Of a DNA stretch of 54,694 bases, positions 25,922 to 35,087 are shown piece by piece. The stretch comes from an uncultured Acidobacteriaceae bacterium. GTDB lineage: Bacteria; Acidobacteriota; Terriglobia; Terriglobales; Acidobacteriaceae. The stretch spans positions 1 to 54,694 of the forward strand of contig CAIKND010000238.1 of assembly GCA_903828675.1 (NCBI GenBank). The letters run 5' to 3'. Position numbers and translations under genes: made by a program. The first letter of the stretch is position 1. Each line of letters begins with the position of its first letter. The notes under the pieces are model-generated. The model ran no database searches. It had not been told where the DNA came from and worked only from the letters and a program-made list of their open reading frames with translations.

Positions 25922-27159
25922 AGCATTCCCTCGCTGATCGGGATACATGGCGGGCAGGATGCGTATTCACACCTCAGCAGTCGTCCTGCCCAAACGATGA
26001 GCACAACCACACATGTCGTAAGGACCAAAGATGGAATTCGTTCGAACGCGTAACCCATTTCTCCGCGAGGCGAAAGCAGGGCGCGAGTGAGGCACTCTGC
26101 CCATATGCCGGAAAACAGCGAGCACTTACCGATCCAACCAACAAATCGTCGGCAACTGAAACCAAACAATGCCGATCCTGCGAAAACGGCAGTCAAACCA
26201 CCAAACAGATAGAGCTCAATTAGGTAGTTGGACCCCGATCCGGCCACGGTGCCGTTAAGCGTGCCCGGTTCATTGACTGTAATGATGCGGCCGGCTGTGG
26301 CTGGCATATTCTTCAGGCCTGCAAAGTCCAACACACAAACGCCCAGCAAGTCATAGGGAATTGTCTTAGCCGTCATGGAGACAAGCAGGGGCTGGCAGCG
26401 TCCCGTCAGATCAAGGTCGGTGTTGTCCTGAAACAGCTTGAGCGTGCTACCTGCCGCGAAGAACTGAACACTCTCGTCCTGTCCGATAACTTGATCTCCA
26501 CGGGTTAGAGGAGGAACGAAGATGATAATCAGAGCCATGGCGGCAAATTGCAGCAAACGCTTCATCGAGAAGCGAATCCAGCCGCGCGCCACGGCTATCA
26601 GTACGGCAGGGACAACCGCCTGGGCCAGAAAGAAACGGCCGCCATGCAGCGATTCAATAAGACGCGGCAGGGTAACCAGAACGACCACTGTCAGGACGCG
26701 GCGCCATCCTTGCTTGAGGGGATCGGCTGCACCAAGATACATAAAACCGAAAAACAGGTGGGTGTACAGCACTGCCTGGAATGGTCTGGGAATGGGATCC
26801 GCTGATCCATAAGCCACCGCAGAATGGCTGTATAGGAGGACGACCGCGATGATCAATGCCGGGAGGAATATGAGACAGGCGGCATTGTAGGCGAACTCCC
26901 GACAAGCGTCGAAAAGCGGCTCAGAAGTCTCACCTGGACGGACAGCAGGTATAGGCAGGAGATAGCCGGCAACCCAGAGCGTCAAGGCAATCAAGCTGAT
27001 CCAGATTGTTTCGTTCTCAACTGCGTCCGGCAAATGAACGGCCATTCGGAAGAGAACACTGGGAAGCCACCAGAACAAGAAGCATGAAAAGGCAAATGTG
27101 CCGAGGAAGAACCACTTCCCTCGGACGCGTGCTAGCGGAATGGAGGCGCAGGATTTCAT
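25918..27159 (-). CDS. Wzy-like polysaccharide polymerase (polytopic membrane protein)
   Basis: A 413-aa integral membrane protein with about ten helices and a large extracytoplasmic loop (about residues 240-310: GDQVIGQDESVQFFAAGST, then MPATAGRIITVNEPG). Topology, position between two glycosyltransferases, and the flippase and Wzz genes upstream suggest the repeat-unit polymerase of a Wzx/Wzy pathway. Wzy proteins are too divergent for a motif-based call. Its start and stop both overlap neighbours by 4 nt. Confidence 0.7.
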   Translation of the reverse strand: MKSCASIPLARVRGKWFFLGTFAFSCFLFWWLPSVLFRMAVHLPDAVENETIWISLIALTLWVAGYLLPIPAVRPGETSEPLFDACREFAYNAACLIFLPALIIAVVLLYSHSAVAYGSADPIPRPFQAVLYTHLFFGFMYLGAADPLKQGWRRVLTVVVLVTLPRLIESLHGGRFFLAQAVVPAVLIAVARGWIRFSMKRLLQFAAMALIIIFVPPLTRGDQVIGQDESVQFFAAGSTLKLFQDNTDLDLTGRCQPLLVSMTAKTIPYDLLGVCVLDFAGLKNMPATAGRIITVNEPGTLNGTVAGSGSNYLIELYLFGGLTAVFAGSALFGFSCRRFVGWIGKCSLFSGIWAECLTRALLSPRGEMGYAFERIPSLVLTTCVVVLIVWAGRLLRCEYASCPPCIPISEGML

Positions 27160-28169
27160 CGCACAACCTCTTGGATGACTGCGTCCTGGTTAGCAGCAAA
27201 GGGCACCGAGCCTCTTCGATCAACCTTGAGGTAGTTACGTGCAACCTGGGCCGCATCGTAGGCTGCCAGAGACATCGCGAAACCCTGCTGCGATAGCGCC
27301 TGGCGCAGCGCGGACAAAACCTCGCCTAGTTCCAGCGGCAGTGGCAGAAGACAGATCGACTTGCCAATTTGTTCAGGGGCGATTTCAAGCCCTCCCCCGC
27401 AGGCGGGCATGGCGACCACGCAGCCCTGGCTCAGAGCCTCCAGATACGCGATTCCTAAAGCCTCGGTTTCACACCCAGAGACAAAAATCCTGGTGCGCCG
27501 AAGCCATGCACGGACCTGAGAAGCGGCTAGCACCCCCTTGAACTCGATCCGCGGATTCCCACGAGCCGAAACCTCGAGCGCGTCGCGCAACTCGCCGTCG
27601 CCGATAATGCATGCCCTCAGGTTGGGAGTCTCTTCGACGAGCGCACAGATCGCCGGGAAGATGCGGTCAAGTCTCTTGCACGGGTGCAGCCGACCCACAT
27701 ACGTGATGTAGTTACGCAAATGTGGGACTTCGTGCTCTCTCTTCAAAAACATGGAATGCAGAGGATTATGGATCACCGCCTCCACGCGCAGGTTGAAGAT
27801 AGTACGCAGGTGAACAGCGACATAGTGGGAAACAGCAATTAGTTGCGAGCTGCAGCTTGCGAGTTTGTAAGACGCTAGAATACCCAGAAGTTTGATCCAG
27901 CCTTGCACATCGGCGCGTGGGAATCCGTGAGCCACGCAAATTGAGCGCCGGGCTAGAGGCGCTGCCAGAACGGCGGTTGTGCTGAGAATCTTGAGCACCG
28001 CCGGATTACGGAGGTCGCGCCAGCGGGAGAGGATGCGTTGTGGCGGCACAACCTCTGCGGGGATTCCTAAAGCCGCGAAACCTGCTCGCAGGGCGCGAGC
28101 ATAACTGGCAAGTCCGCCGCCTGGCCTCCCGCCGGAAATGAGAACTCTCTCAGGCACCAGCGGCATCAT
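27156..28169 (-). CDS. Family 4 glycosyltransferase
   Basis: A 337-aa GT-B fold enzyme. The N-terminal half has the glycine loop SGGRPGGGLASYARAL. The C-terminal donor domain has TYVGRLHPCKRLD, the EX7E-type motif CETEALGIAYLEALSQG and the following CGGGLEI. Its start overlaps the flippase stop and its stop overlaps the polymerase start, each by 4 nt (ATGA). It has two ATG codons in tandem at the start. It should add one sugar of the locus 1 repeat unit. Confidence 0.9.
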   Translation of the reverse strand: MMPLVPERVLISGGRPGGGLASYARALRAGFAALGIPAEVVPPQRILSRWRDLRNPAVLKILSTTAVLAAPLARRSICVAHGFPRADVQGWIKLLGILASYKLASCSSQLIAVSHYVAVHLRTIFNLRVEAVIHNPLHSMFLKREHEVPHLRNYITYVGRLHPCKRLDRIFPAICALVEETPNLRACIIGDGELRDALEVSARGNPRIEFKGVLAASQVRAWLRRTRIFVSGCETEALGIAYLEALSQGCVVAMPACGGGLEIAPEQIGKSICLLPLPLELGEVLSALRQALSQQGFAMSLAAYDAAQVARNYLKVDRRGSVPFAANQDAVIQEVVR

Positions 28170-29581
28170 AGTAACTCCGCCCGGGCGCTCGCCTCCACCA
28201 GCGCGATCGCACTTGTGCGGCGGCGGGGTTGGGACATGGAGTCAGCCGTCATGCACCTGCGGCGGGTGCGCACAAAGATTAGCAACGATAGCGGAAGACC
28301 AACTGCACCTGTGGCAAACAGGTAGCTTAGAGCTGCACCGGCGTTTCCAAGCCTTGGCAGAGAAATGGCGGCCAGCATGAGTGTGGATGCTGCGACAAGC
28401 AGCGATTGCACCAGGAAGGGTTCCTGCTTGAAGCAGCGAATCAATGTGGCCATACATTGCGACATATGGCCCGCGGCCGCGCCCAAAACCAGCGCGGCGA
28501 ACAACCACGCGGAAACCATGCGTTGGGCCAATCGCGGCGCAACCGCAGGCAACAGCGCAACCGCTGCAATAGAAAAGATCGCGATCCCTGCAAATGCCAC
28601 AATCGATTGTCCAGCCGCACGCCTGAAGGACCTTTCAAGTTCTTGAAATTGCTTACGGGCGATCATGCTGCCAAACGATGTGGTCTTGGTCGAAACCCAC
28701 ACAAGCGCAAGGACTGTCATATAGCCGGTGATGCTGAGAGACATACCCATCTGTCCCGCTTCAACCGGACCCCGCAAGGCAAAGACGATGGGTATGAAAA
28801 TTTGAACAGTGAAGTAGGAGCACATCCAACTGACGGCGATGCGCCATTGGAAGGGCCACACTTCACTGCTCCAGCGAATGGCCCTGCCGCACGCCGGGTA
28901 GCGCCCCAACCCAGCCAGCAAGCGCAAATGGGCGGTGATGAACAGAAGGCCTACGCCAATTTGGCCCACAATTACCATGGCCGGAGAATAGAGCCCATGA
29001 TGAAGCAGCATGGCTGCCCATGCCAGCGCGGACGAAGCTATGGATTGGCGCAACCGCATGGCAGCTACCGCTCGCACCTGTCCGCATCCCTCAATAAACG
29101 AATAGAGCGGAACACACCACAGTCCAGCCATGGACGCTGCAACGGCCATTAGCCATGGCCCCTGCCAGGCAATCTGCGCCGAGCCCACGAATGCATGGCG
29201 CGCAAAGAAGATCATCCCGAGTGGCGCCAAAATCAAGCCCATTGTACCGGCGGCTACGGTGTAAAAGCGAAGGCTGAGTCGCAACGCTGAGGCTAACCGC
29301 ACTTGGGCTACCGGATCGCCGACGACACTGCCGTCAGGGAGTAACTCCAAGTGAATGCACTCATGCGCAGCCAACTGTTGCACGACAAACGAGAAGCCCA
29401 TTTCGAAGACTACCTGCAGAGAGACGAGGCTAAGCAGCGTGTAATAGTAACCCTGCTCGATGGGAGATAGAAAACGAACAATGAGCAACACCGTCCCCGC
29501 GCTACCCGCGATGTTCGTGGCCCTGGCTAGAAACGCGTACATGACTGCGCCATCCAACTCTATAGCTTTAAGGACCTTCAT
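28166..29581 (-). CDS. Wzx-type polysaccharide flippase (MOP superfamily)
   Basis: A 471-aa membrane protein with about twelve hydrophobic helices in the pattern of the MATE/polysaccharide transporter family; the first helices contain ARATNIAGSAGTVLLIVRFLS and EQGYYYTLLSL. It should move lipid-linked repeat units across the inner membrane. The start was placed at the ATG overlapping the stop of the Wzz gene by 4 nt; the open frame runs 17 codons further without a ribosome-binding site. A soluble-type loop (HECIHLELLPDGSVVGD) follows the second helix. Confidence 0.85.
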   Translation of the reverse strand: MKVLKAIELDGAVMYAFLARATNIAGSAGTVLLIVRFLSPIEQGYYYTLLSLVSLQVVFEMGFSFVVQQLAAHECIHLELLPDGSVVGDPVAQVRLASALRLSLRFYTVAAGTMGLILAPLGMIFFARHAFVGSAQIAWQGPWLMAVAASMAGLWCVPLYSFIEGCGQVRAVAAMRLRQSIASSALAWAAMLLHHGLYSPAMVIVGQIGVGLLFITAHLRLLAGLGRYPACGRAIRWSSEVWPFQWRIAVSWMCSYFTVQIFIPIVFALRGPVEAGQMGMSLSITGYMTVLALVWVSTKTTSFGSMIARKQFQELERSFRRAAGQSIVAFAGIAIFSIAAVALLPAVAPRLAQRMVSAWLFAALVLGAAAGHMSQCMATLIRCFKQEPFLVQSLLVAASTLMLAAISLPRLGNAGAALSYLFATGAVGLPLSLLIFVRTRRRCMTADSMSQPRRRTSAIALVEASARAELL

Positions 29582-30813
29582 CGCGCTCCTCGGCTCCAGG
29601 TGAATTCGAGGGCGGCAAGCCAGGTTCCGCAAATGCGATGATGGCTGCAGAGAATACCCACTACTTCAGTAACAACCGCAATTAGCATGGCAAGTGGCAG
29701 AGCCAATAACAACGTGACGACGACGATCAAGATCCTGTAGGACGAACTGGACCGGTCGGGCACCGACGCAGGGTCGACAATTTGTACGGGGGCACCCTGG
29801 CGAGCTTCGTCAACGCGCGCGACCTCATACTGACGCGTCAACAGTTCGTAGAGCGTCTCACGGTACTTCACGTCGCGCAGGGCGCGCGCATAGTCCAGAC
29901 CGGCCTGGGTTACATTCCCTTTGGGGACCACCAGATCACCGCCACGCCGGTCGGCGGCCAGATCCATGCCAGCCAATTGGCTTTCAATGCCAGAAAACTC
30001 TTGTTGAGCCCGCACCAAGTCTGGATTCTGGTCCGCCGCGAACTCCCGCATGGCCCGTATTTCAACGTACTTCGCTTCGAGTTGGGCGCGAAGCATGGCC
30101 GCAGACGCGATCATCGCACGAGACTGACTATCAATCTCAATCACTCCTGTGCGCTCTTCTGTCTTTTTCAAATTATCCTCGGCGGCGTTGAGGTCACCGC
30201 GCGCCCCACTCACTTCGTGTTCGAAAAACAAGCGGCGCTGCGACGCCTCGGTCACCGCCAAAGTCGCCATCAAGCGCCGGTACTCTTCCACCCAGGCGTT
30301 GGCCATTTCCGCAGCGCGGCGCGGATCTTTATCTATCACAGAAAGGCGAATGAGGCCATCTTTAAGCCCATTGTCGACGGTTGACTTCCGCTCCCATCGC
30401 TTGCGCGCAGTGGAGAGGTAGCGACTGTGGTAAAGCGCCTGAAAATGGAAGCGCTCCGCCATCGCGTTCTCAACAGCCGCGCTCTTCAAAAGCGAGACCT
30501 GAAGATCATTTGGATTCTTGATGCCCATGCCGCCGCCCAGCGATGCCATCGCACCCAGGTTGCCCAGTTGTGCCAGCATCGCAGCGCTAGAGGAGCCGCC
30601 CTGCGGCGGCATGATCAACACCGTAGCCGTGTAGCGAGCAGGCAATAACGACGCAACCACTGCGGCCAACGCGACAAAGACAACCGATAAGATGCCGATC
30701 ATCTTTCCGCGTCGCAACGCCACCTGGGCCAAGAACGGCAGGGAGCAGGGAACGGTTTCAGATGTGCGAGTTGCAGATTCAATCTCTTCAATAGGCACGC
30801 GGGCCATCCTCAT
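29578..30813 (-). CDS. Wzz-type chain-length determinant (polysaccharide co-polymerase)
   Basis: The 411-aa protein has two membrane helices (about 38-58 and 358-385) enclosing a long periplasmic helical region with coiled-coil character (160-320), as in Wzz/GumC-like co-polymerases. The Wzz signature is seen at ARYTATVLIMPP after the first helix, and a proline-containing stretch VQIVDPASVPDRSSSS precedes the second. No kinase domain follows, so it is not a BY-kinase fusion. It is first in the locus 1 minus-strand operon and divergent from the exporter gene. It would set polymer length together with the polymerase. Confidence 0.88.
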   Translation of the reverse strand: MRMARVPIEEIESATRTSETVPCSLPFLAQVALRRGKMIGILSVVFVALAAVVASLLPARYTATVLIMPPQGGSSSAAMLAQLGNLGAMASLGGGMGIKNPNDLQVSLLKSAAVENAMAERFHFQALYHSRYLSTARKRWERKSTVDNGLKDGLIRLSVIDKDPRRAAEMANAWVEEYRRLMATLAVTEASQRRLFFEHEVSGARGDLNAAEDNLKKTEERTGVIEIDSQSRAMIASAAMLRAQLEAKYVEIRAMREFAADQNPDLVRAQQEFSGIESQLAGMDLAADRRGGDLVVPKGNVTQAGLDYARALRDVKYRETLYELLTRQYEVARVDEARQGAPVQIVDPASVPDRSSSSYRILIVVVTLLLALPLAMLIAVVTEVVGILCSHHRICGTWLAALEFTWSRGAR

Positions 30814-31071
30814 ATATCCAGATCAATTGAGCGTTATAGACTTCCGTTGAAGGAATCGACCACGGGAAAGTGGGCATCTGACCTAGACCGGGAAGCTGAG
30901 TCCAGATTAGCGGCGTTTTCGCGAGATGCCACGGATAGGACGAAAAATAGACTGAGGCGCGCCGATTCTGGGAATAGCCTCATGAAGCTGTGCGAATTTG
31001 GAACGGCACTGTTATCCCTCCTCATTTTCCGGTTTATTTTGCATGATCGATGAGCCAACAATGAATCGTCC
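30814..31071. promoter_or_regulatory. Divergent promoter region between Wzz operon and exporter gene
   Basis: A 258-bp gap from which both arms of locus 1 must be transcribed. It is AT-richer than the genes. The 68-codon open frame in it has no motif. I do not see a clear -35/-10 pair that I would defend. Confidence 0.5.
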
Positions 31072-33483
31072 ATGAGAAACCATTTATCTTTTCGCTCACT
31101 CTATCTTCGTTCGCCATTACTCGGGATTACCTTAGCCGCCGTCTTCGCCAGCTACGCACCGGCACTGCATGCTCAATGTTCTGATGATGACGCTCTCAGC
31201 TCGCTTGATTGCCAAATTCAGAACACTGCTGTCATTGCCACTCAAGCGGTTGAACCTCCGGCGGAGTTGAGCATTGCTCAGTCCGCGCAGAAACCGCGTG
31301 GCCCAGTCGGCTACACCGAAGCCTCCGCAAACGGCAGCCTCTCGAATGGTGCGACCTATACCGAGGCTGCGACAAAAGAAGGGAGCATACCTGGCAGGCG
31401 ACGCACCACTGTCCTGCCGCCTCCCGAGCCACCTAATGAATTTCAGCGCTTCGTAGCGACGACAACCGGACAGATGCTGCCAATTTACGGGGCCGGCCTG
31501 TTTGCGTCTCAGCCTGCACTCTTCGGGTCCGATATTCATGCGCCAGCACCTTTGGATCTAATCGTAGGCGCCGAAGACGAACTGCAGATTCGGGTTTGGG
31601 GACAAGTAAATTTCAACGCCAATCTTCGCGTCAGCCGCGAGGGTGAAATCTACCTCCCCAAGGCTGGAGCCGTGCATGTTGCCGGACTGCCGTTCTCCGA
31701 GGTCCAAAACCATCTACGCACTGCGATGGCGCGCATCTATAAGAACTTCGAGCTAAGCGTCGACCTTGGCAAGATTCATTCCGTCCAGGTTTATGTAACG
31801 GGCCAGGCGCGACAGACGGGCGAGTACACGGTAAGCGCACTGAGCACTCTAGTCGATGCTGTCTTCACGAGTGGAGGCCCTGCGTCGACAGGCTCCATGC
31901 GCCACATTGAATTGAGGCGCGCCGGCAAGGTGCTCACCGATTTCGATCTCTACGCATTGCTGGTGAAGGGCGACAAGAACGGCGATATGCAACTGCAACC
32001 CGGCGATGTGCTGTATATCCCCGCCACGGGCCCTCAGGTCGCCTTGCTCGGCAGCGTGCGGCAGGCGGGTATCTATGAGTTGAAGGGAGAGGAGACGGTT
32101 GCGCATCTGCTCGACGCAGCTGGGGGCAGGACCTCGATGGCGATGGGAGCGCGCTTATCAGTGGAGCGGATTGAGGATCACTCCCGGCGTCGTGCCTTTG
32201 AACTGGCTGGCGATCAGGAGGGCCTGAGCACTCTGCTTGCCGATGGAGACATCGTGCGTATCGATCCGATTATTTCGAGCTATAGCGAGACGGTTACGTT
32301 GCGTGGATCTGTGGCCAATCCTGGGCACTTTCGCTGGCATGCGGGCATGCGCATCAGCGATCTGATACCGGACCGCGATTCACTAGTGACTCGCGGCTAC
32401 TGGTGGCGGCGCACCCGTCTTGGACTGCCTGCTCCCGAGTTAATCTCCCCCGATCAACTTTCACTCAATGCAAGCGCAGACGGCATTACAGACAAACCGG
32501 CCGCTGTGTCCAGTCCCGGTGCGCAGACGGACTGGAACTATGCGGTGATTGAACGCCTGGACCCTGTCAATATGACGACATCGCTGCTGCCTTTTGATCT
32601 GGGCAAACTCGTTCTTGAACACGATGCAACGCAGGATCGCCAACTCACCGCGGGCGATGTAGTCACGATATTTTCGCAGGAACAGGTGCGCCCCTCGATC
32701 GACCGGCAAACAAAATACGTGCAACTGGACGGGGAGATCCTGCACTCCGGCATCTACAGCGCTTCACCGGGCGAAGGGCTGCGCTCCTTGATTGCCCGCG
32801 CAGGAGGGCTGACTCCCAAGGCCTATCTCTATGGAGCGGAATTCACACGCAGGAGCACGCGGGAGCTGGAGCAAAAACGCATGAATGAGTATGCAGACCG
32901 GCTCGAACACTCATTGGAACGAAGCTCAATTGCGCTGGCAAGTGCGGCAAGCGGTGGCAGCCAGGGAGATCTTCAGCAAAATCCGGTGGTCTCTGGGAAT
33001 CGCGGCCTAGTGTCACGGATTCGCAAGTTTCGTGCAGCCGGAAGGATAGTGCTCAGCAGTTCCCCTGATATTATGCGTGCGGACGAACTACCTGACCTCC
33101 CGCTGGAAGACGGCGACCGTCTCGTGATCCCATCCGCCCCGGCGACAATCCAGGTGATCGGCGCGGTATTCAACCAGAATGCCTTCCTGTACAAGAGCAG
33201 CGCCAGAGTATGCGATTATCTTCTCCTAGCCGGCGGCGCCAGCCGTGAGGCTGATCGAGGACAGGAATTTGTTTTGCGAGCAGACGGGTCAGTGATCAGC
33301 CGATCCAGAAACCAGCCAATGCTTGCCTCATCCAACTTTGACAAAATGCGGCTGTATCCAGGCGACACAATCGTTGTTCCTGAAAAGATGGTGCATGCCT
33401 CAACGATGCGCGAGCTGATGAACTGGACGCAGTTGCTTTCCCAGTTCTCGCTTGGCGCCGCAGCCGTGAATATAATCAAGTAG
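31072..33483 (+). CDS. Large multi-SLBB polysaccharide export protein (Wza-like)
   Basis: The 803-aa protein has a signal peptide (hydrophobic 15-33, ending ALHA) but no lipobox cysteine. The polysaccharide-export domain spans about 160-240 (LDLIVGAEDELQIRVWG, then VSREGEIYLPKAG). At least five SLBB repeats follow, for example VQVYVTGQARQTGEYTV, LLGSVRQAGIYELKG, LRGSVANPGHFRW, VQLDGEILHSGIYSA and VIGAVFNQNAFLY. Wza itself has about 380 residues, so this is a long, many-ring type. It would form the periplasmic and outer-membrane export channel for the locus 1 polymer. Confidence 0.9.
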   Translation: MRNHLSFRSLYLRSPLLGITLAAVFASYAPALHAQCSDDDALSSLDCQIQNTAVIATQAVEPPAELSIAQSAQKPRGPVGYTEASANGSLSNGATYTEAATKEGSIPGRRRTTVLPPPEPPNEFQRFVATTTGQMLPIYGAGLFASQPALFGSDIHAPAPLDLIVGAEDELQIRVWGQVNFNANLRVSREGEIYLPKAGAVHVAGLPFSEVQNHLRTAMARIYKNFELSVDLGKIHSVQVYVTGQARQTGEYTVSALSTLVDAVFTSGGPASTGSMRHIELRRAGKVLTDFDLYALLVKGDKNGDMQLQPGDVLYIPATGPQVALLGSVRQAGIYELKGEETVAHLLDAAGGRTSMAMGARLSVERIEDHSRRRAFELAGDQEGLSTLLADGDIVRIDPIISSYSETVTLRGSVANPGHFRWHAGMRISDLIPDRDSLVTRGYWWRRTRLGLPAPELISPDQLSLNASADGITDKPAAVSSPGAQTDWNYAVIERLDPVNMTTSLLPFDLGKLVLEHDATQDRQLTAGDVVTIFSQEQVRPSIDRQTKYVQLDGEILHSGIYSASPGEGLRSLIARAGGLTPKAYLYGAEFTRRSTRELEQKRMNEYADRLEHSLERSSIALASAASGGSQGDLQQNPVVSGNRGLVSRIRKFRAAGRIVLSSSPDIMRADELPDLPLEDGDRLVIPSAPATIQVIGAVFNQNAFLYKSSARVCDYLLLAGGASREADRGQEFVLRADGSVISRSRNQPMLASSNFDKMRLYPGDTIVVPEKMVHASTMRELMNWTQLLSQFSLGAAAVNIIK

Positions 33484-33647
33484 GAGTGATTCCAAGGCGC
33501 GCACCTGAGTCCTCCGCATATTTCATAGGTTCGCTTCCAGACAATTCCAGGATTGCTGTACTCCGGCAGAATTGATGCCTTCGATGTATAGCAATTCTGA
33601 AATTGCGATAAAGCGCGGAATGATCTTCAGCTATAACACTGATATTT

Positions 33648-33780
33648 AGGGAACCTCTGATTAAGTCCCATTCCCCGCCGAGCATTCCCTCAGGGGCTGA
33701 AGCCCTGGTTAATTCTTCAGCATTTGCGGCACGACTAAAGTCGTGCCCTTTCAAAACATCGGTTTAATCAGAGTCTCCTT
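33648..33780. mobile_element. MITE-like element containing family B repeat copy 2
   Basis: About 133 bp bounded by imperfect inverted repeats: AGGGAACCTCTGATTAA on the left (33648-33664) and TTAATCAGAGTCTCCTT on the right (33764-33780), sharing CTCTGATTAA exactly. Inside are the family B sequence (33685-33758), its 20-bp palindrome at 33728-33747, and a small hairpin CAGGG/CCCTG. No coding capacity and no clear target-site duplication were seen. Confidence 0.6.
33685..33758 (-). repeat. Dispersed repeat, family B copy 2
   Basis: Inverted relative to copy 1 at 14338. The outer parts (TTTTGAAAGGGCACGACT, AGTCGTGCCG and GCCCCTGAGGGAA) match copy 1; the middle differs. The palindrome loop is AA here and TC there. 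Confidence 0.85.
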
Positions 33781-34216
33781 AGAAACGGCATATAACTCCT
33801 GCGCGCGAACTAGTGCCGTAACCGCTTGAATCTGTAACCTCCCAGGTCTAAAAAGCGAGATCTTGAGCACCCAAACCTTGATGATCACACTACACAATCA
33901 CGCAGTCACGGTACTAGATTTCAGTGCGAAGCTGCCATCACTTACCGAGGTAATGAATTCATTAGAGTTTACCAATTATTTGTCAATTGTGGGAATAGTT
34001 CCATTCTTGTCATCCGAGTCATGTTTTCCTCCTGTTTACATCAAGCAAATGACCTGATTCGGGTGAAGATTCACTTATAGCCGCTTTCCGCATCAGCGCG
34101 TGTGAGTTACAGAATGCTTATCGAGCTGATCAGAAATTCAGCCAATTCATTGAACTGTCGACTATTCGGCGCATAGCCGACACACAATTGCACGAATTCA
34201 TATTGGAGGTTATCTT

Positions 34217-35050
34217 ATGCAGTATTCAAGCCGCGCTTCCGGGCTGACATCGATTAAAACACCTGTTCCATCTATGCCCTGCCTTTTGAACACGCATTAT
34301 GCTTCGCCCACTTTTGCGGCACGAATATTAAACCCCTCTGCCAGCCGATGGGTTCTCTCGCGATCAAGGCGCGCACTGGATTTTGCAGTTGCGCTTCTGG
34401 TTCTCACTGTATTTGCTGTGCCTATGTTGGTAATTGCACTTTGCATACGGGCCACCTCGAGGGGACCGGCGATCTTTGTTCAGAAACGAGTGGGCAGAAG
34501 AGGGCGCCTCTTTCCCATCTATAAATTCCGCAGCATGGCATTGGCCTCCGGGAGCAACGCCGGTCCCGGCCTTACGAAAGATGGCGACTGCCGCGTGACC
34601 AGGCTTGGCCGCTGTCTTCGTAAGCTAAAGCTCGACGAACTTCCGCAGTTTTATAACATTCTGCGAGGGGACATGAGCCTGGTGGGTCCAAGGCCGAAAC
34701 TGCCGCAATATGCCGCAATCCAAAACATGCCTTATCGTCCAGGGATTACGGGCGCGGCCACGCTGGCATTCCGGAGCGAAGAGCGGATTCTGCGCTGGGT
34801 TCACCCTGGCCAGTTGGAGACCTTTTATAACCAGCGCATCAAACCCCTGAAGGCGCGCATCGATGCACGCTACATGTGCCGCGCGACCCTTTGGACCGAT
34901 ATGCGGATCCTTGCTGCGACGTTCCTGGCATGCGTAACGCCAACGCAGGTTCCTGCGGTCTTTAGGAATACATCCCTGCGGTTTGTGGCGGTTCGGCCGC
35001 CGTCGTCGATGGAACGCAGAGTCAATGAGTTTTATGGAACGCCAAACTGA
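34217..35050 (+). CDS. Priming sugar transferase (bacterial sugar transferase / WcaJ-ExoY type)
   Basis: Transfers the first sugar-1-phosphate to undecaprenyl phosphate at the inner membrane. The 277-aa protein has one membrane helix (about 53-77). It then shows the family block FVQKRVGRRGRLFPIYKFRS, TRLGRCLRKLKLDELPQFYN and ILRGDMSLVGPRP. It is the short ExoY-type form without an N-terminal multi-helix domain; a low-complexity N-terminus of about 50 residues precedes the helix. GGAGG lies upstream of the ATG. It probably starts repeat-unit synthesis for locus 1. Confidence 0.93.
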   Translation: MQYSSRASGLTSIKTPVPSMPCLLNTHYASPTFAARILNPSASRWVLSRSRRALDFAVALLVLTVFAVPMLVIALCIRATSRGPAIFVQKRVGRRGRLFPIYKFRSMALASGSNAGPGLTKDGDCRVTRLGRCLRKLKLDELPQFYNILRGDMSLVGPRPKLPQYAAIQNMPYRPGITGAATLAFRSEERILRWVHPGQLETFYNQRIKPLKARIDARYMCRATLWTDMRILAATFLACVTPTQVPAVFRNTSLRFVAVRPPSSMERRVNEFYGTPN

Positions 35051-35087
35051 CTGATCAACGTTTGAGTAGATCAGCAGCGGCGATTCC

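Larger units (their letters stand above)
33484..34216. other. Intergenic region between exporter and sugar transferase genes
   Basis: No supported gene in 733 bp. A 64-codon plus-strand frame at 33863 has no motif. The left part holds a MITE-like element with a family B repeat; the right part (about 33830-34200) is AT-rich and should contain the promoter of the sugar transferase gene. Confidence 0.6.

Noticed and set aside
30847..31053. 68-codon plus-strand frame in the divergent promoter region
   Set aside because: No motif and it occupies the only space for the two promoters.
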